NCBI RefSeq assembly: GCF_000261365.1
Contig: NZ_AJVC01000006.1
Location: 1 to 64,000 of the forward strand
Source: Herbaspirillum sp. GW103
GTDB lineage: Bacteria; Pseudomonadota; Gammaproteobacteria; Burkholderiales; Burkholderiaceae_D
Reading direction: 5' to 3'
DNA length: 64,000 nt
Each line of letters begins with the position of its first letter. Positions within the stretch are counted from its first letter, which is position 1. The translations under genes and the position numbers were made by a program. This document shows, piece after piece, positions 34,267 through 42,943 of this stretch. The notes beneath the pieces were generated by a model. The model had not been told where the DNA came from. It was given only the letters and a program-made list of their open reading frames with translations, and searched no databases.

Positions 34267-35666
34267 TGGCACCGACCCACGATCTCATCATCATCGGCGC
34301 CGGCCCGGCCGGCATGTCGGCGGCCATCAGTGCCGCAGCATTGGGACTGAAGACCTTGCTGCTGGACGAGCAGCCACATCCGGGCGGGCAGATCTATCGC
34401 CATGTCACGCAGGTGCCACCCAGGGTGGCCGCCGTGCTGGGTCCGGATTACCTGCATGGACGCGGCCTGGCCGAGCGCCTGCAGCAGTGCGGTGTGGACT
34501 ATCGCAGCGGCGCCCTGGTATGGGAAATCACCCAGGATCTGGTGCTCACGGTACAACAGGACGAACGTTCCTATCGCTTGCGCGCACGCCAGATCATCGC
34601 CGCCACTGGTGCCATGGAACGCCCTTCGCCACTGCCTGGCTGGACCTTGCCCGGCGTGCTCAATGCGGGCGCCGCGCAGATCGCGATGAAGACCTCAGCC
34701 TCGGTACCGCAGGGCCCCGTGGTACTGGCCGGTGCCGGCCCCTTGCTGTTGCTGGTGGCCTGCCAACTGCTGGAGGCCGGTGCCGAGGTGACGGCGGTGG
34801 TGCAGACCTCGCCGCCCGAGAACCTCAGGCGCGCCCTGCCTCATCTGGCGGCCGCACTGGGGGCAGCGCAGTACCTGATGAAAGGTCTGAAGATGCTGTG
34901 GCGTTTGCGCCGGGCCGGCGTACCGCTGTACCAGGGCGCCAGCGCGCTGCGCATCGAGGGCAAGGGTCAGGCCGAACGGGTACGGTTCAGCGTCGGTGCC
35001 CGCGACCACACTCTGGCGGCCAAGGTGGTGCTGCTGCACCATGGCGTGGTCCCCAATACGCAGCTGAGTCGCCAGCTGCGCCTGGATCACCGCTGGGATG
35101 CCCTCAATCTGTGCTGGACACCCGTCGTGGACGAAGGCGGCCAGACCTCGCTGGAAGGCTTGCGCATCGCTGGCGACGGTGCCGGCATTGCGGGTGCGCG
35201 GGCGGCGGAATCGGCAGGGATCATCGCTGCGGCCCATGCCGCCCTGGCCATCGGCAAGTCCGACGCCGCGGCATGCGCCGCCCTGATCGCGCAGGCAGGG
35301 GCAGAACGCGCCCGGCATCTGAAGATCCGTCCCTTTCTGGATACGCTCTATCGCCCGCCGCAGTGGCTTGCCAGCCCACCCGATGAGGCCATCGTATGCC
35401 GTTGCGAAGAGGTCAGCGCCGGACAGATCCGCGAGATGGCGCGCCTGGGCTGCCAGGGGCCCAACCAGACCAAGTTCTTCAGTCGTTGCGGCATGGGCCC
35501 CTGCCAGGGACGCATGTGCGGCCTGAGCGTGACGCAGATCCTGGCGCAGGAGCTGGGCAAGCCACCCGAGGAAGTCGGTGCCTATCACATCCGCACGCCC
35601 CTCAAACCGATCGCGCTGGCCTCGCTGGCCGCGCTGGCCGATACCGAACCCCTTGCCTCGGAATGA
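34263..35666 (+). CDS. FAD/NAD(P)-binding oxidoreductase subunit, HcnB/OoxA-like
   Basis: The 467-residue protein has a first dinucleotide fold IIIGAGPAGMSAAISAAALG (about residues 8-27) and a second near residues 155-170 (VVLAGAGPLLLLVACQLL). A C-terminal BFD-like [2Fe-2S] region has CRCEEVSAGQI near residue 380 and CGMGPCQGRMC near 410. It is the alpha subunit of HcnABC/octopine-oxidase-type trimers and shuttles electrons. Its ATG overlaps the stop of the ferredoxin-like gene (ATGA). A frame open 40 codons upstream is an artefact of that overlap. Confidence 0.87.
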   Translation: MMAPTHDLIIIGAGPAGMSAAISAAALGLKTLLLDEQPHPGGQIYRHVTQVPPRVAAVLGPDYLHGRGLAERLQQCGVDYRSGALVWEITQDLVLTVQQDERSYRLRARQIIAATGAMERPSPLPGWTLPGVLNAGAAQIAMKTSASVPQGPVVLAGAGPLLLLVACQLLEAGAEVTAVVQTSPPENLRRALPHLAAALGAAQYLMKGLKMLWRLRRAGVPLYQGASALRIEGKGQAERVRFSVGARDHTLAAKVVLLHHGVVPNTQLSRQLRLDHRWDALNLCWTPVVDEGGQTSLEGLRIAGDGAGIAGARAAESAGIIAAAHAALAIGKSDAAACAALIAQAGAERARHLKIRPFLDTLYRPPQWLASPPDEAIVCRCEEVSAGQIREMARLGCQGPNQTKFFSRCGMGPCQGRMCGLSVTQILAQELGKPPEEVGAYHIRTPLKPIALASLAALADTEPLASE

Positions 35667-35718
35667 TCCGGCGCAAGGCCATGGCAGTGACATGATCCAT
35701 CGTTGACAGGAGAATCGC

Positions 35719-36090
35719 TTGAGCACCACCGACCACAGCATCGAAAGAAAGCACACCAATGCGCGCATGAGCAAGATCGTCAAGTATGGCGGCCTGGTGT
35801 ACCTGTGCGGACAGACCGCAAGCGGCGGCCCCCATGCGCAGGCCGACATCGCCACCCAGACCACGGAAGTGCTGGCCCGCATCGATGCCCTGCTCAGCGA
35901 AGCGGGATCGCACCGCGAGCGTATCCTCTCGACCACCATCTACCTGCGCGACATCAGCGACTTTGCCGCCATGAATGCCGTCTGGGACGCCTGGGTGCCC
36001 GCCGGCACCGCCCCGGCCCGGACCACGCTCGAGGCCAGGCTGGGCGCCTCCAGTCTGCTGGTGGAAATGACGGTGGTCGCTGCTCAGTAA
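35719..36090 (+). CDS. RidA/YjgF-family imine deaminase-like protein
   Basis: The 123-residue RidA protein has ARMSKIVKYGGLVYLCGQTA near residues 14-35 and GTAPARTTLEARL near 96-108, with the conserved Arg that binds the substrate carboxylate. RidA proteins hydrolyse reactive enamines and imines released by amino-acid oxidising flavoenzymes. The start is TTG with AGGAGA at good spacing; the first ATG, 16 codons in, would remove part of the conserved domain. As the last gene after an imino-acid-type dehydrogenase it probably clears the imine product. Confidence 0.88.
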   Translation: MSTTDHSIERKHTNARMSKIVKYGGLVYLCGQTASGGPHAQADIATQTTEVLARIDALLSEAGSHRERILSTTIYLRDISDFAAMNAVWDAWVPAGTAPARTTLEARLGASSLLVEMTVVAAQ

Positions 36091-36092
36091 GT

Positions 36093-36150
36093 AGGCCTGC
36101 CACAAGGAAGGCGGGCCGCCACGGCGGTGGCAGGCCTGTCCCGCATTTTT
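36093..36150. terminator. Terminator region between convergent ridA-type and TonB receptor genes
   Basis: An 11-base perfect inverted repeat (AGGCCTGCCAC / GTGGCAGGCCT, 36093-36103 and 36127-36137) encloses GC-rich sequence. A GCGGG..CCCGC pairing is followed by ATTTTT on the plus strand. Both operons end here, so a bidirectional terminator is likely. Confidence 0.6.
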
Positions 36151-36152
36151 GC

Positions 36153-38228
36153 TCAATACTTCATATTGGCCGAGACATACATCGCCCGTCCGTCCCCGGG
36201 GGCATGCCGGGTCTGGTCATTGATCCAGACATATTCATAGTAGCGATTGGCCAGGTTCTTGAGCTGCAGTTCCAGGCTCAGCCTGGGCGTGACCTGATAG
36301 GTGGCACTGGCGTTGAAGAGCGTGTAGCCGCCGAACTTGCCACCGGTATTGGCGGTGGTCAGGTAATAGCTGCCCTGGCCGTTGACCGAGGCCGACAGCT
36401 TCAGGTCCGCCGTGGCCTGGTAGTCGATGCCACCGGAATACACCTGGCGCGGCACGTGGTCGATTTCCTTGCCGAGGGTGTTGGGTGCGGTCGGGTCCGG
36501 CGTGATGATTTCCGATCGCTGGCGCGAATAGGCCAGCCACAGCGTGGTGCGCTTGCCGGCGCGCAGGTTGATCTGCAGGTCGACACCATTGCGCTTGGTC
36601 CGTCCCACGTTTTCCGAGTCGCCAGTAGGATCGTTCAGACGACGCTTGACCTCGTCCGAGGCCCGCTGCTCCCACACCGCCACGCGGCCATCAAGCCAGT
36701 CCACGGGCGTGAACTTGACGCCGGTTTCCCAGCCCTCATTGATGGAAGGACGCAAGTCGTTGTTGTTGGACTTGTAGGCTGCCGCGCCGGCACCGACCTG
36801 GAAGGTACGCCCCCAGTTGGCATAGATGCTGGCCTGGCGGATCGGTGCATACACCACGCTGAGCTTGGGCTGGCGGATATAGCCGTAATCCTGGATGCCA
36901 TAGCTCACCCCGCGCGAAGGGTCGTTGAAACGTCCACCCACATGGTCCACCCGATAACCGGGAATGATGCGCAGCGCCTCCACGGGCTTGATCACGGCCT
37001 GCACATAGGCCCCCACCGTATCGAAGACGAAATGATGATCGCGCGTCTGCGACACACGTACCTGGTTGACCGTGTTGTAGCGCGGGCTCTGGTCCTCCTG
37101 GCGCTCCATGCTGAAGCCGCCTTCCAGCGCCAGGTCGCTCATGCCTTCGAACGCCTTCCAGCGCGGGCGGTAGGTAGCATTGGTCAACAGCCCGTAGTGG
37201 GTCTCGTCGATGAGGCGCTCCTGCTGCGACGTGGTGGACGAGTAACGCAGCCAGCGCTGGTCACGCACGCGATTGAGATAAAGCTTGGCAGCGACCGAGA
37301 GCTGGTCATCGATGTCGCCATCGAAGTGCAGGCTGACCTGGTCCATCTGGCGGTTGCCGCCATCGGACTGAGCATAGGCATACGAGGAGGTCGGATTGCT
37401 GCGCGCATCCTGAGCCGTCAGGTAGCCCGGTTCCTGCGCATGGGCGTTGGCGTGGCGGATGCTCAGGCCGGTGCGGTAGCGGCCATCATCACTGGTATAG
37501 AACCACTTGCCGGAGAAGGCGATGTTCTCGGCCCGGGCATGATCACGATAACCGCCCGACTTTTCGTAACCGAGGAAATAGTTCTGCGACCAGTTGCCGT
37601 TCTCCACGCCCTTGACCACCTGCACCTGGCGCGTATTGAAGCTGCCATAGGTCAGACGCGCTTCATCGTAGTTGCCGCCTTGCCGGGTGACGATGTTGAC
37701 GTTGCCGGCGATATTGTGCAGGCCATAGCGCGCATCGTTGGTGCCACGCACGACCTCGATGCGGGCGATATCGAGCGGGAACAGCGTCCCCAGGAAGGGC
37801 ATGCCGCCAGCATTGTCGTTGCTGGGGATGCCGTCGATGAGGAGCTTGACCGCATTGACCTCGCCCTCGCCGTTGAAGCCGCGAAAGGACAGTTTGCCGG
37901 ACTCGTTGCCCTGGCGGAACTGAGTCAGCATCACACCCGGCGACTGCGCGAACAGTTCCCAGTTGTATTGCACCTGCTGTTGCTGGATACGATCCGCGCC
38001 GATCAGGTCGACCGAAGTCAGCACGTTGTTGAGCTGCAGCGGACCGCTGCGGCGCGCGCTTACTTCCACGGTGCCCAGCGTCAGCGAGGAATCCTCGTCG
38101 GCGCCGGCTGACTGCGCCGTGGCCAGGGGCGCAGCCCCCAGGGCCAGCAGGCCGGACAAGGCCGTGAGTTTGAAAATGGGTCGGGCGCGATGCAGCGGCC
38201 TGGGCCGGCGGGCAGAGTGGAGCGTCAT
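36153..38228 (-). CDS. TonB-dependent outer-membrane receptor
   Basis: The 691-residue protein has a signal peptide (LTALSGLLALGAAPLATAQ near residues 22-40) and a TonB-box-like region LGTVEVSARR near 51-60. The plug domain has VKLLIDGIPSN near 130 and RIEVVRGTNDARYG near 155-168. A 22-strand barrel pattern ends in the C-terminal YVSANMKY. FecA-type relatives import ferric siderophores or other large scarce nutrients. The ATG at 38228 is chosen because it begins a proper signal peptide. A LysR remnant lies just upstream on the other strand, hinting at a lost local regulator. The substrate is unknown. Confidence 0.88.
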   Translation of the reverse strand: MTLHSARRPRPLHRARPIFKLTALSGLLALGAAPLATAQSAGADEDSSLTLGTVEVSARRSGPLQLNNVLTSVDLIGADRIQQQQVQYNWELFAQSPGVMLTQFRQGNESGKLSFRGFNGEGEVNAVKLLIDGIPSNDNAGGMPFLGTLFPLDIARIEVVRGTNDARYGLHNIAGNVNIVTRQGGNYDEARLTYGSFNTRQVQVVKGVENGNWSQNYFLGYEKSGGYRDHARAENIAFSGKWFYTSDDGRYRTGLSIRHANAHAQEPGYLTAQDARSNPTSSYAYAQSDGGNRQMDQVSLHFDGDIDDQLSVAAKLYLNRVRDQRWLRYSSTTSQQERLIDETHYGLLTNATYRPRWKAFEGMSDLALEGGFSMERQEDQSPRYNTVNQVRVSQTRDHHFVFDTVGAYVQAVIKPVEALRIIPGYRVDHVGGRFNDPSRGVSYGIQDYGYIRQPKLSVVYAPIRQASIYANWGRTFQVGAGAAAYKSNNNDLRPSINEGWETGVKFTPVDWLDGRVAVWEQRASDEVKRRLNDPTGDSENVGRTKRNGVDLQINLRAGKRTTLWLAYSRQRSEIITPDPTAPNTLGKEIDHVPRQVYSGGIDYQATADLKLSASVNGQGSYYLTTANTGGKFGGYTLFNASATYQVTPRLSLELQLKNLANRYYEYVWINDQTRHAPGDGRAMYVSANMKY

Positions 38229-38402
38229 TGGTCTTGTAGGCAGAACATGCGGCCTCCCCCGGCAGCCACGCCGCCGTCCCCTGGATGCCGCATGGGAAAT
38301 CAGGAGCGGCAAGGATAAGCTGGTATGACCACTTGTTGAATGTGGCAATTTGTCGCAGGGGCTTGCTACCATGCGTCATTTCTCCCTGCTGATTCTGCGC
38401 GC

Positions 38403-38492
38403 ATGAAAAAACCGGACCTCCGCACGCTCGACCTGAACCTGCTCAAGGCATTGGCCGCCCTGCTCGACGAACGCAACGTCACGCGCGCGCCC
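38403..38492 (+). pseudogene. Remnant of a LysR-family regulator (5' end only)
   Basis: An ATG is followed by about 30 codons that match the LysR N terminus closely (MKKPDLRTLDLNLLKALAAL, then DERNVTRA). After that the helix-turn-helix pattern stops abruptly and the following sequence has no LysR similarity. The fragment is divergent from the TonB receptor gene, the position expected for its former regulator. Just beyond, a minus-strand frame reads MSATATQAARNAWLFEDLAG, possibly the start of another broken gene, so two gene fragments seem to abut in opposite orientation. Deletion or inversion with loss of the rest of the gene is inferred. Confidence 0.65.
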
Positions 38493-38824
38493 GCCAGGTC
38501 TTCGAACAGCCAGGCGTTGCGGGCGGCCTGGGTAGCGGTGGCAGACATGATGTTGCTTGGCGGATTGTTGGACAGGCCTGCATGATGCGGTTCGTCCAGT
38601 TATTACGCCAATCCTGAAAACCGATGATCGATATCGGTAAAAATGATATCTGCCGTAAGCGAAGTCGCGGTGGAACAAGGCAATGTTGCCTCAGGGTGCG
38701 TAAAAGGTAATGTCTCCGCTGCGTGTCGTATAGCCCTGGGATAGAGCCGGTCTCCGAAGCGCATTATCCCGGGCGGGGAAGTCGTCAAGGCGTGAGCCGT
38801 CATCGGTCACTTCACTCTGCCTTC
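38493..38824. other. Non-coding stretch after the LysR remnant
   Basis: About 330 bases hold no convincing gene. Reading frames are short and without ribosome-binding sites. Apart from the minus-strand fragment near 38500-38550 noted with the LysR remnant, nothing recognisable is seen. The region is more AT-rich around 38590-38730 than its neighbours. Confidence 0.5.
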
Positions 38825-38862
38825 AAAAAACGGGCGGGCACCTCGTGGGTGCCCGCCCGTTT
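38825..38862 (-). terminator. Intrinsic terminator of the alcohol dehydrogenase gene
   Basis: A 15-base perfect stem (AAACGGGCGGGCACC with its complement, loop about five bases) is followed on the minus strand by TTTTTT. It lies about 45 bases after the dehydrogenase stop codon. Confidence 0.9.
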
Positions 38863-38904
38863 GCGTTCGACGCGGTATGGCGTCAGCAGCAGTTCATCAG
38901 TTCA

Positions 38905-39954
38905 TCAGGCCGCCATGCTGGCATTGTCGATCACGAAGCGATATTTGATGTCACCCTTGAGCATGCGCTCGTAGGCGGTGTTGATTTCCTCGGCGCGGAT
39001 CAGCTCGATGTCGGCCACGATGTTGTGCCTGGCGCAGAAGTCCAGCATCTCCTGGGTTTCGGGGATGCCACCGATCAACGAACCGGCCAGCGAACGACGC
39101 TTCATGATGAGATTGAAGACATTCGGCGACGGGTGCGGCGTGGCCGGCGCACCGACCAGGGTCATGGTGCCGTCGCGCTTCAACAGACCCAGCAAGGCAT
39201 CCAGGTCATGCGGTGCGGCCACGGTGTTGAGGATGAAGTCGAAGCTGTTGGCATGTGCGGCCATCTCTTCAGCGTTGCGCGAGATCACGACTTCATCGGC
39301 ACCCAGGGCCTTGGCATCGGCACGCTTGGATTCCGAGGTGGTGAAGGCCACCACGTGGGCGCCCATGGCATGCGCAATCTTGATGCCCATGTGGCCGAGA
39401 CCGCCGATGCCGACCACGCCGACCTTCTTGCCGGGACCGGCGCCCCAGTGACGCAGCGGCGAATAGGTGGTGATGCCGGCACACAGCAGCGGTGCGACGG
39501 CAGCCAGGTCGGCTTCCGGATGGCGGATGGTCAGCACGTAGCGCTCATGCACCACGATCTGCTGCGAATAGCCGCCCATGGTCCAGCCAGGGGCGTCATC
39601 GGTCTGGCCGTTGTAGGTGCCGACCATGCCGTCGCAATAGTTTTCCAGGCCTTCTTCGCAGTCCGGGCAGGTCTGGCAGCTGTCGACGATACAACCTACG
39701 CCGACCAGATCACCGACCTTGAACTTGCTGACGTGATTGCCGACGGCGGCGACGCGGCCCACGATCTCGTGGCCGGGCACGCACGGATATTGGGTGCCGG
39801 CCCATTCGGAACGGACCTGGTGCAGGTCGGAATGGCAGATGCCGCAATAGGCGATGTCGATCTGCACGTCGTGCGCTCCGGTGGCGCGGCGGGTGATTTC
39901 GAGATGTTCAATCGGCTTGTCGGCGGCGTGGGCACCATAAGCGTGGACTTGCAT
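38905..39954 (-). CDS. Zinc-dependent NAD(P) alcohol dehydrogenase, YahK-like
   Basis: The 349-residue enzyme has the catalytic zinc ligands in IAYCGICHSDLHQVR (about residues 34-48, Cys and His) and PGHEIVGRV near 60-68. The structural zinc ligands are in CQTCPDCEEGLENYCDG (four Cys, about 93-109). The Rossmann motif GIGGLGHMGIKIA lies near 180-192. It matches the cinnamyl alcohol dehydrogenase/YahK group, NADPH-dependent aldehyde reductases of broad specificity in the cytoplasm. It is monocistronic with its own strong terminator. The physiological substrate is unknown. Confidence 0.92.
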   Translation of the reverse strand: MQVHAYGAHAADKPIEHLEITRRATGAHDVQIDIAYCGICHSDLHQVRSEWAGTQYPCVPGHEIVGRVAAVGNHVSKFKVGDLVGVGCIVDSCQTCPDCEEGLENYCDGMVGTYNGQTDDAPGWTMGGYSQQIVVHERYVLTIRHPEADLAAVAPLLCAGITTYSPLRHWGAGPGKKVGVVGIGGLGHMGIKIAHAMGAHVVAFTTSESKRADAKALGADEVVISRNAEEMAAHANSFDFILNTVAAPHDLDALLGLLKRDGTMTLVGAPATPHPSPNVFNLIMKRRSLAGSLIGGIPETQEMLDFCARHNIVADIELIRAEEINTAYERMLKGDIKYRFVIDNASMAA

Positions 39955-40292
39955 GGGGATCTCCTCAGTAAGCGGGCCAATAAGCTGGCGTTGAGAATGA
40001 ACAGGTCAGGGGGTGGGCAACCTGTCACGAAAATGGACTATTTTGGCGTGTGGCAAGGCGCAAAGACAGACCTATTCCGCGACGATTCTTGCCTGAAATT
40101 CCGGCGCCATGCTGAACCAGGCGAGTCATTCCCGCGCCATCGGCCACCACCGCGCGACCCGGCGCAACGCAAAGCAGGCGCGTTGCTGCGAGCCTGCCGA
40201 TTCTGCTTCATCATGGAGTCCGGGGCCATGCCGGATCGCCGCAACAGATGCGCTACGGCATCGATGCCGACGAGTCGCACGACGCAACGCAG
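39955..40292. other. Intergenic region upstream of the alcohol dehydrogenase
   Basis: About 340 bases between the dehydrogenase start and the galM stop. No coding frame has a family match or ribosome-binding site. It should contain the dehydrogenase promoter and the end of the galM-xylR transcript, but no T-rich terminator or clear promoter was identified. Confidence 0.45.
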
Positions 40293-41357
40293 TCAGTCCC
40301 GCACCCCCAGGCGATACACCGTAGTCTGCCGATACACCTGCCCCGGCCGCAGGATCACCGCTTCGCGCAGCGGCGTGTTGACCTGGTCCGGATAGGACTG
40401 CGCCTCCAGGCAGAAGCCATCATGGATCGCGTAAGGCTGCTCACCCCGCCCCTGCACGCCGGAGAGGAAATTGCCGCTGTAGAACTGCAACCCGGTCTCG
40501 GTGGTGGAGACGCGCAATTCACGCCCCGACCCCGGCTCGTAGACGCTGGCCACTTCGCGCAAGCTCTGCGCCACGCGGCTCTCGCCCGGTGCCGGTTCGT
40601 GCTCGCTGCGCAGGCAATAGCAGTGGTCGAAGCCACCGGCCAGTTTCAGTTGCGGATCGGGCCAGTCCAGGCGCGGGCCGATGGGGGCAGGCTGGCGGAA
40701 ATCAAACGCGCTGCCGGCCACGTCCGCCCGGCCTTCCGGAATCAGCCTGGCATCGACCTGCAGGTAGCCATCGGCCTCGATGGCAATGATGTGGTCACGG
40801 ATGTCGCAGGTGCCGCCATTGAGGTTGAAATACGCATGCGAAGTCAGATTGACGGGCGTGGCCGCATCGCTGGTGGCAGTGTAATCGATGCGCAACTGGC
40901 CCTCGTCATCCAGGCGGTACAGCACCGACGCCATCACCGTGCCCGGAAACCCCGCCTGCCCTGCCGGCGAGACCAGCATCAGGCGCAAGCCTTCCGGATC
41001 CGGCTGCACCTGCCAGCGCTGGGCATGGAAACCTTCGCGGCCGCCATGCAGGTGGTTCTCGCCTTCATTGCAATCGACCTGGTGCGCCACGCCGTCGAGT
41101 TCGAAACGACCGCCCGCGATGCGGTTTCCCCAGCGCCCGACGATGGCGCCGAAATACGCCGGGTTGTGCGCGTATTGCTCGACCCGCTCGTAGCCCAGCA
41201 GGACATCGGCCTCACGGCCATAGCGATCAGGTGCCCACCAGTTGACCATGGTGGCGCCGAGGTCGCTGATGGTCACGCGCATGCCGGTGTGGTTGCGCAA
41301 GGTGTAGAGACGGATGCCGTCAGCGGAGGTGGTGTGCGAGAGGGTGAAGTGCGTCAT
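40293..41357 (-). CDS. galM: Aldose 1-epimerase (mutarotase)
   Basis: The 354-residue galactose-mutarotase-fold enzyme has NWWAPDRYGREADVLLGYE near residues 39-57 and GRWGNRIAGGRFELDG near 74-90. The catalytic His pair is in NEGENHLHGG (near 98-107) and in TSHAYFNLNG (near 168-177), with the catalytic Glu late in the protein (about 305). It interconverts alpha and beta anomers of aldoses such as xylose, supplying the form used by xylose dehydrogenase. The start overlaps the stop of xylR by four bases, so it belongs to the xylose locus. Confidence 0.9.
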   Translation of the reverse strand: MTHFTLSHTTSADGIRLYTLRNHTGMRVTISDLGATMVNWWAPDRYGREADVLLGYERVEQYAHNPAYFGAIVGRWGNRIAGGRFELDGVAHQVDCNEGENHLHGGREGFHAQRWQVQPDPEGLRLMLVSPAGQAGFPGTVMASVLYRLDDEGQLRIDYTATSDAATPVNLTSHAYFNLNGGTCDIRDHIIAIEADGYLQVDARLIPEGRADVAGSAFDFRQPAPIGPRLDWPDPQLKLAGGFDHCYCLRSEHEPAPGESRVAQSLREVASVYEPGSGRELRVSTTETGLQFYSGNFLSGVQGRGEQPYAIHDGFCLEAQSYPDQVNTPLREAVILRPGQVYRQTTVYRLGVRD

Positions 41358-42619
41358 TTTGTGGTGGTAAGAAGGGAGGGTCCCGTGGTTTTCTTCTTGG
41401 GTCGGACGGCGGAGGCCGACGGTGCAGCCGAGCGCTCCAGTCCGGCGGCGAATTGTTCCTGATATTCCCTGGGCGTGCAGCCCAGTTCGCGCTTGAAGAC
41501 GGCGTGCAGATACTGCACGGTGGTGAAGCCGCAGCTGACCGCGATCTCGGCCGCATGGCTGCCGGCCTGCTCCAGCATGCGCTTGGCGGCCTCCAGCTTG
41601 AAGCGCAGGATCTCGTCATGCACGCTGCGCCCCAGCTCACGGCGGAAATACCATTCCAGCGAAGAGCGCGAGATGCCCACGTAGTCAGCCACCTGGTCGG
41701 TCTTGATGCCCTGGCAGGCGTACTGGCGGATGAAGTGCAGCGCCTGCATCACGTGCGGGTGATTGCGCACCTCGTGGCGGCTGGAGGCCAGCACGTTGAT
41801 GCCCACCGGAGGCACCATGATGCGCGTGTCCGGAAAGCGCGCCCCGTGCAGCATCTGGTGCAGCAGGTGGGCCGCGGTACGGCCCATTTCCACGCTGCCC
41901 TGGATCACCGAACTCAAGGGAATGCGCGTCAACACCCGCGCCAGCGGATCATTGTCGATGCCGATCAGGGCCACCTGCTCCGGCACGGCAATACCGGCAA
42001 ACAGACATGCCTGCAACAACTGGCGCGCCCGTGCATCGGTGACCGCGATGATGCCCACCGGCTTGGGCAGGCTGCGCACCCAGGCGATCTGCTGCTCCAC
42101 GGCGGTATCCCAGGATTGCGCACTGGTGCCCACGCCGCGGTAGATGTGGCCGGTGATGCCGTCGGCCCCGGTGAGGTCGGTGAAGATGCGCTCGCGCTCC
42201 TGCGCCCAGCGGTTGCAGGGCGACTCGGGCAGGCTGAACAGGGCGAAATGCTGCAGCCCCGCTTCGATCAGATGGTCGTAGGCCAGCTTGACCATCTTGT
42301 AGTTGTCGGTGGCCACATAAGGCCGGTTGGCGGGATATTGCGAAGGGTCGGCGTAGGAGCCGCCGATGGCCACCACCGGCAGCTGCACGCCTTCCAGCGC
42401 TGCGGTCGTCACCGGATCGTCGAAGTCGGCAATGATGCCGTGTCCGGCCCAGCGTTCGATGCCCTGTGGGCGGCAGCGGAAATCCTCCTCCAGGTACAAG
42501 TCCCAGGAAGCGCGGGTGCTGCTGATGTATTCGCCGATGCCGGAAATGATTTCCCGATCAAAGATCTTGTTGCCATTGAAGAGCAACGCAATCCGGTGCA
42601 CCGTGGGTGCTTTTGCCAC
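41354..42619 (-). CDS. xylR: Xylose operon regulator XylR (AraC family, LacI-like sensor)
   Basis: The 421-residue protein has an N-terminal periplasmic-binding-like sensor (HRIALLFNGNKIFDREIISG near residues 8-27, GIDNDPLARVL in mid-protein). Two AraC-type helix-turn-helix motifs close it (DQVADYVGISRSSLEWYFRR near 310-329 and AEIAVSCGFTTVQYLHAVFK near 360-379), as in E. coli XylR (392 residues). The start is GTG at 42619 with AGGAG seven bases before it; the frame is open further but without a site. It is divergent from xylFGH and should activate it when xylose is bound. Confidence 0.9.
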   Translation of the reverse strand: MAKAPTVHRIALLFNGNKIFDREIISGIGEYISSTRASWDLYLEEDFRCRPQGIERWAGHGIIADFDDPVTTAALEGVQLPVVAIGGSYADPSQYPANRPYVATDNYKMVKLAYDHLIEAGLQHFALFSLPESPCNRWAQERERIFTDLTGADGITGHIYRGVGTSAQSWDTAVEQQIAWVRSLPKPVGIIAVTDARARQLLQACLFAGIAVPEQVALIGIDNDPLARVLTRIPLSSVIQGSVEMGRTAAHLLHQMLHGARFPDTRIMVPPVGINVLASSRHEVRNHPHVMQALHFIRQYACQGIKTDQVADYVGISRSSLEWYFRRELGRSVHDEILRFKLEAAKRMLEQAGSHAAEIAVSCGFTTVQYLHAVFKRELGCTPREYQEQFAAGLERSAAPSASAVRPKKKTTGPSLLTTTK

Positions 42620-42672
42620 GCTGTGTCTCCTGTTTGTCGGCGTCGTCAGGCGCGCCGTTCTTGTGTTCGTCG

Positions 42673-42761
42673 AATTGTAGCGAGCCATCGTCGAAATGAC
42701 GGATATGTGCTCCTGCAACAAAAAGAATCACTAAGCCGTTTGGTGAATTTCGTAATTGTAG
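42673..42761. promoter_or_regulatory. Direct repeats in the xylR-xylF gap, possible XylR half-sites
   Basis: AATTGTAG occurs twice in the same orientation (42673-42680 and 42754-42761), each after a TCG-containing flank and followed by a G-rich stretch. The 81-base spacing and location between divergent xylR and xylF suggest activator contacts, but the E. coli XylR consensus is not clearly present. Confidence 0.35.
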
Positions 42762-42943
42762 AGGGGATTGGCCCGGGGCTAGTATCCCCCTCGCACCATC
42801 ATGCGGCGTGACCCCACCCTGACAAGCTCGGCCCCACGCGCCCCCGGAAGCGATTGCCCCAAAACGGGCCAGCGGTTCCACCCGGACACGTCGCTTCAAA
42901 AATCATAATCAATTCAAATTCAATTCAAATCGGAGACTGGACT

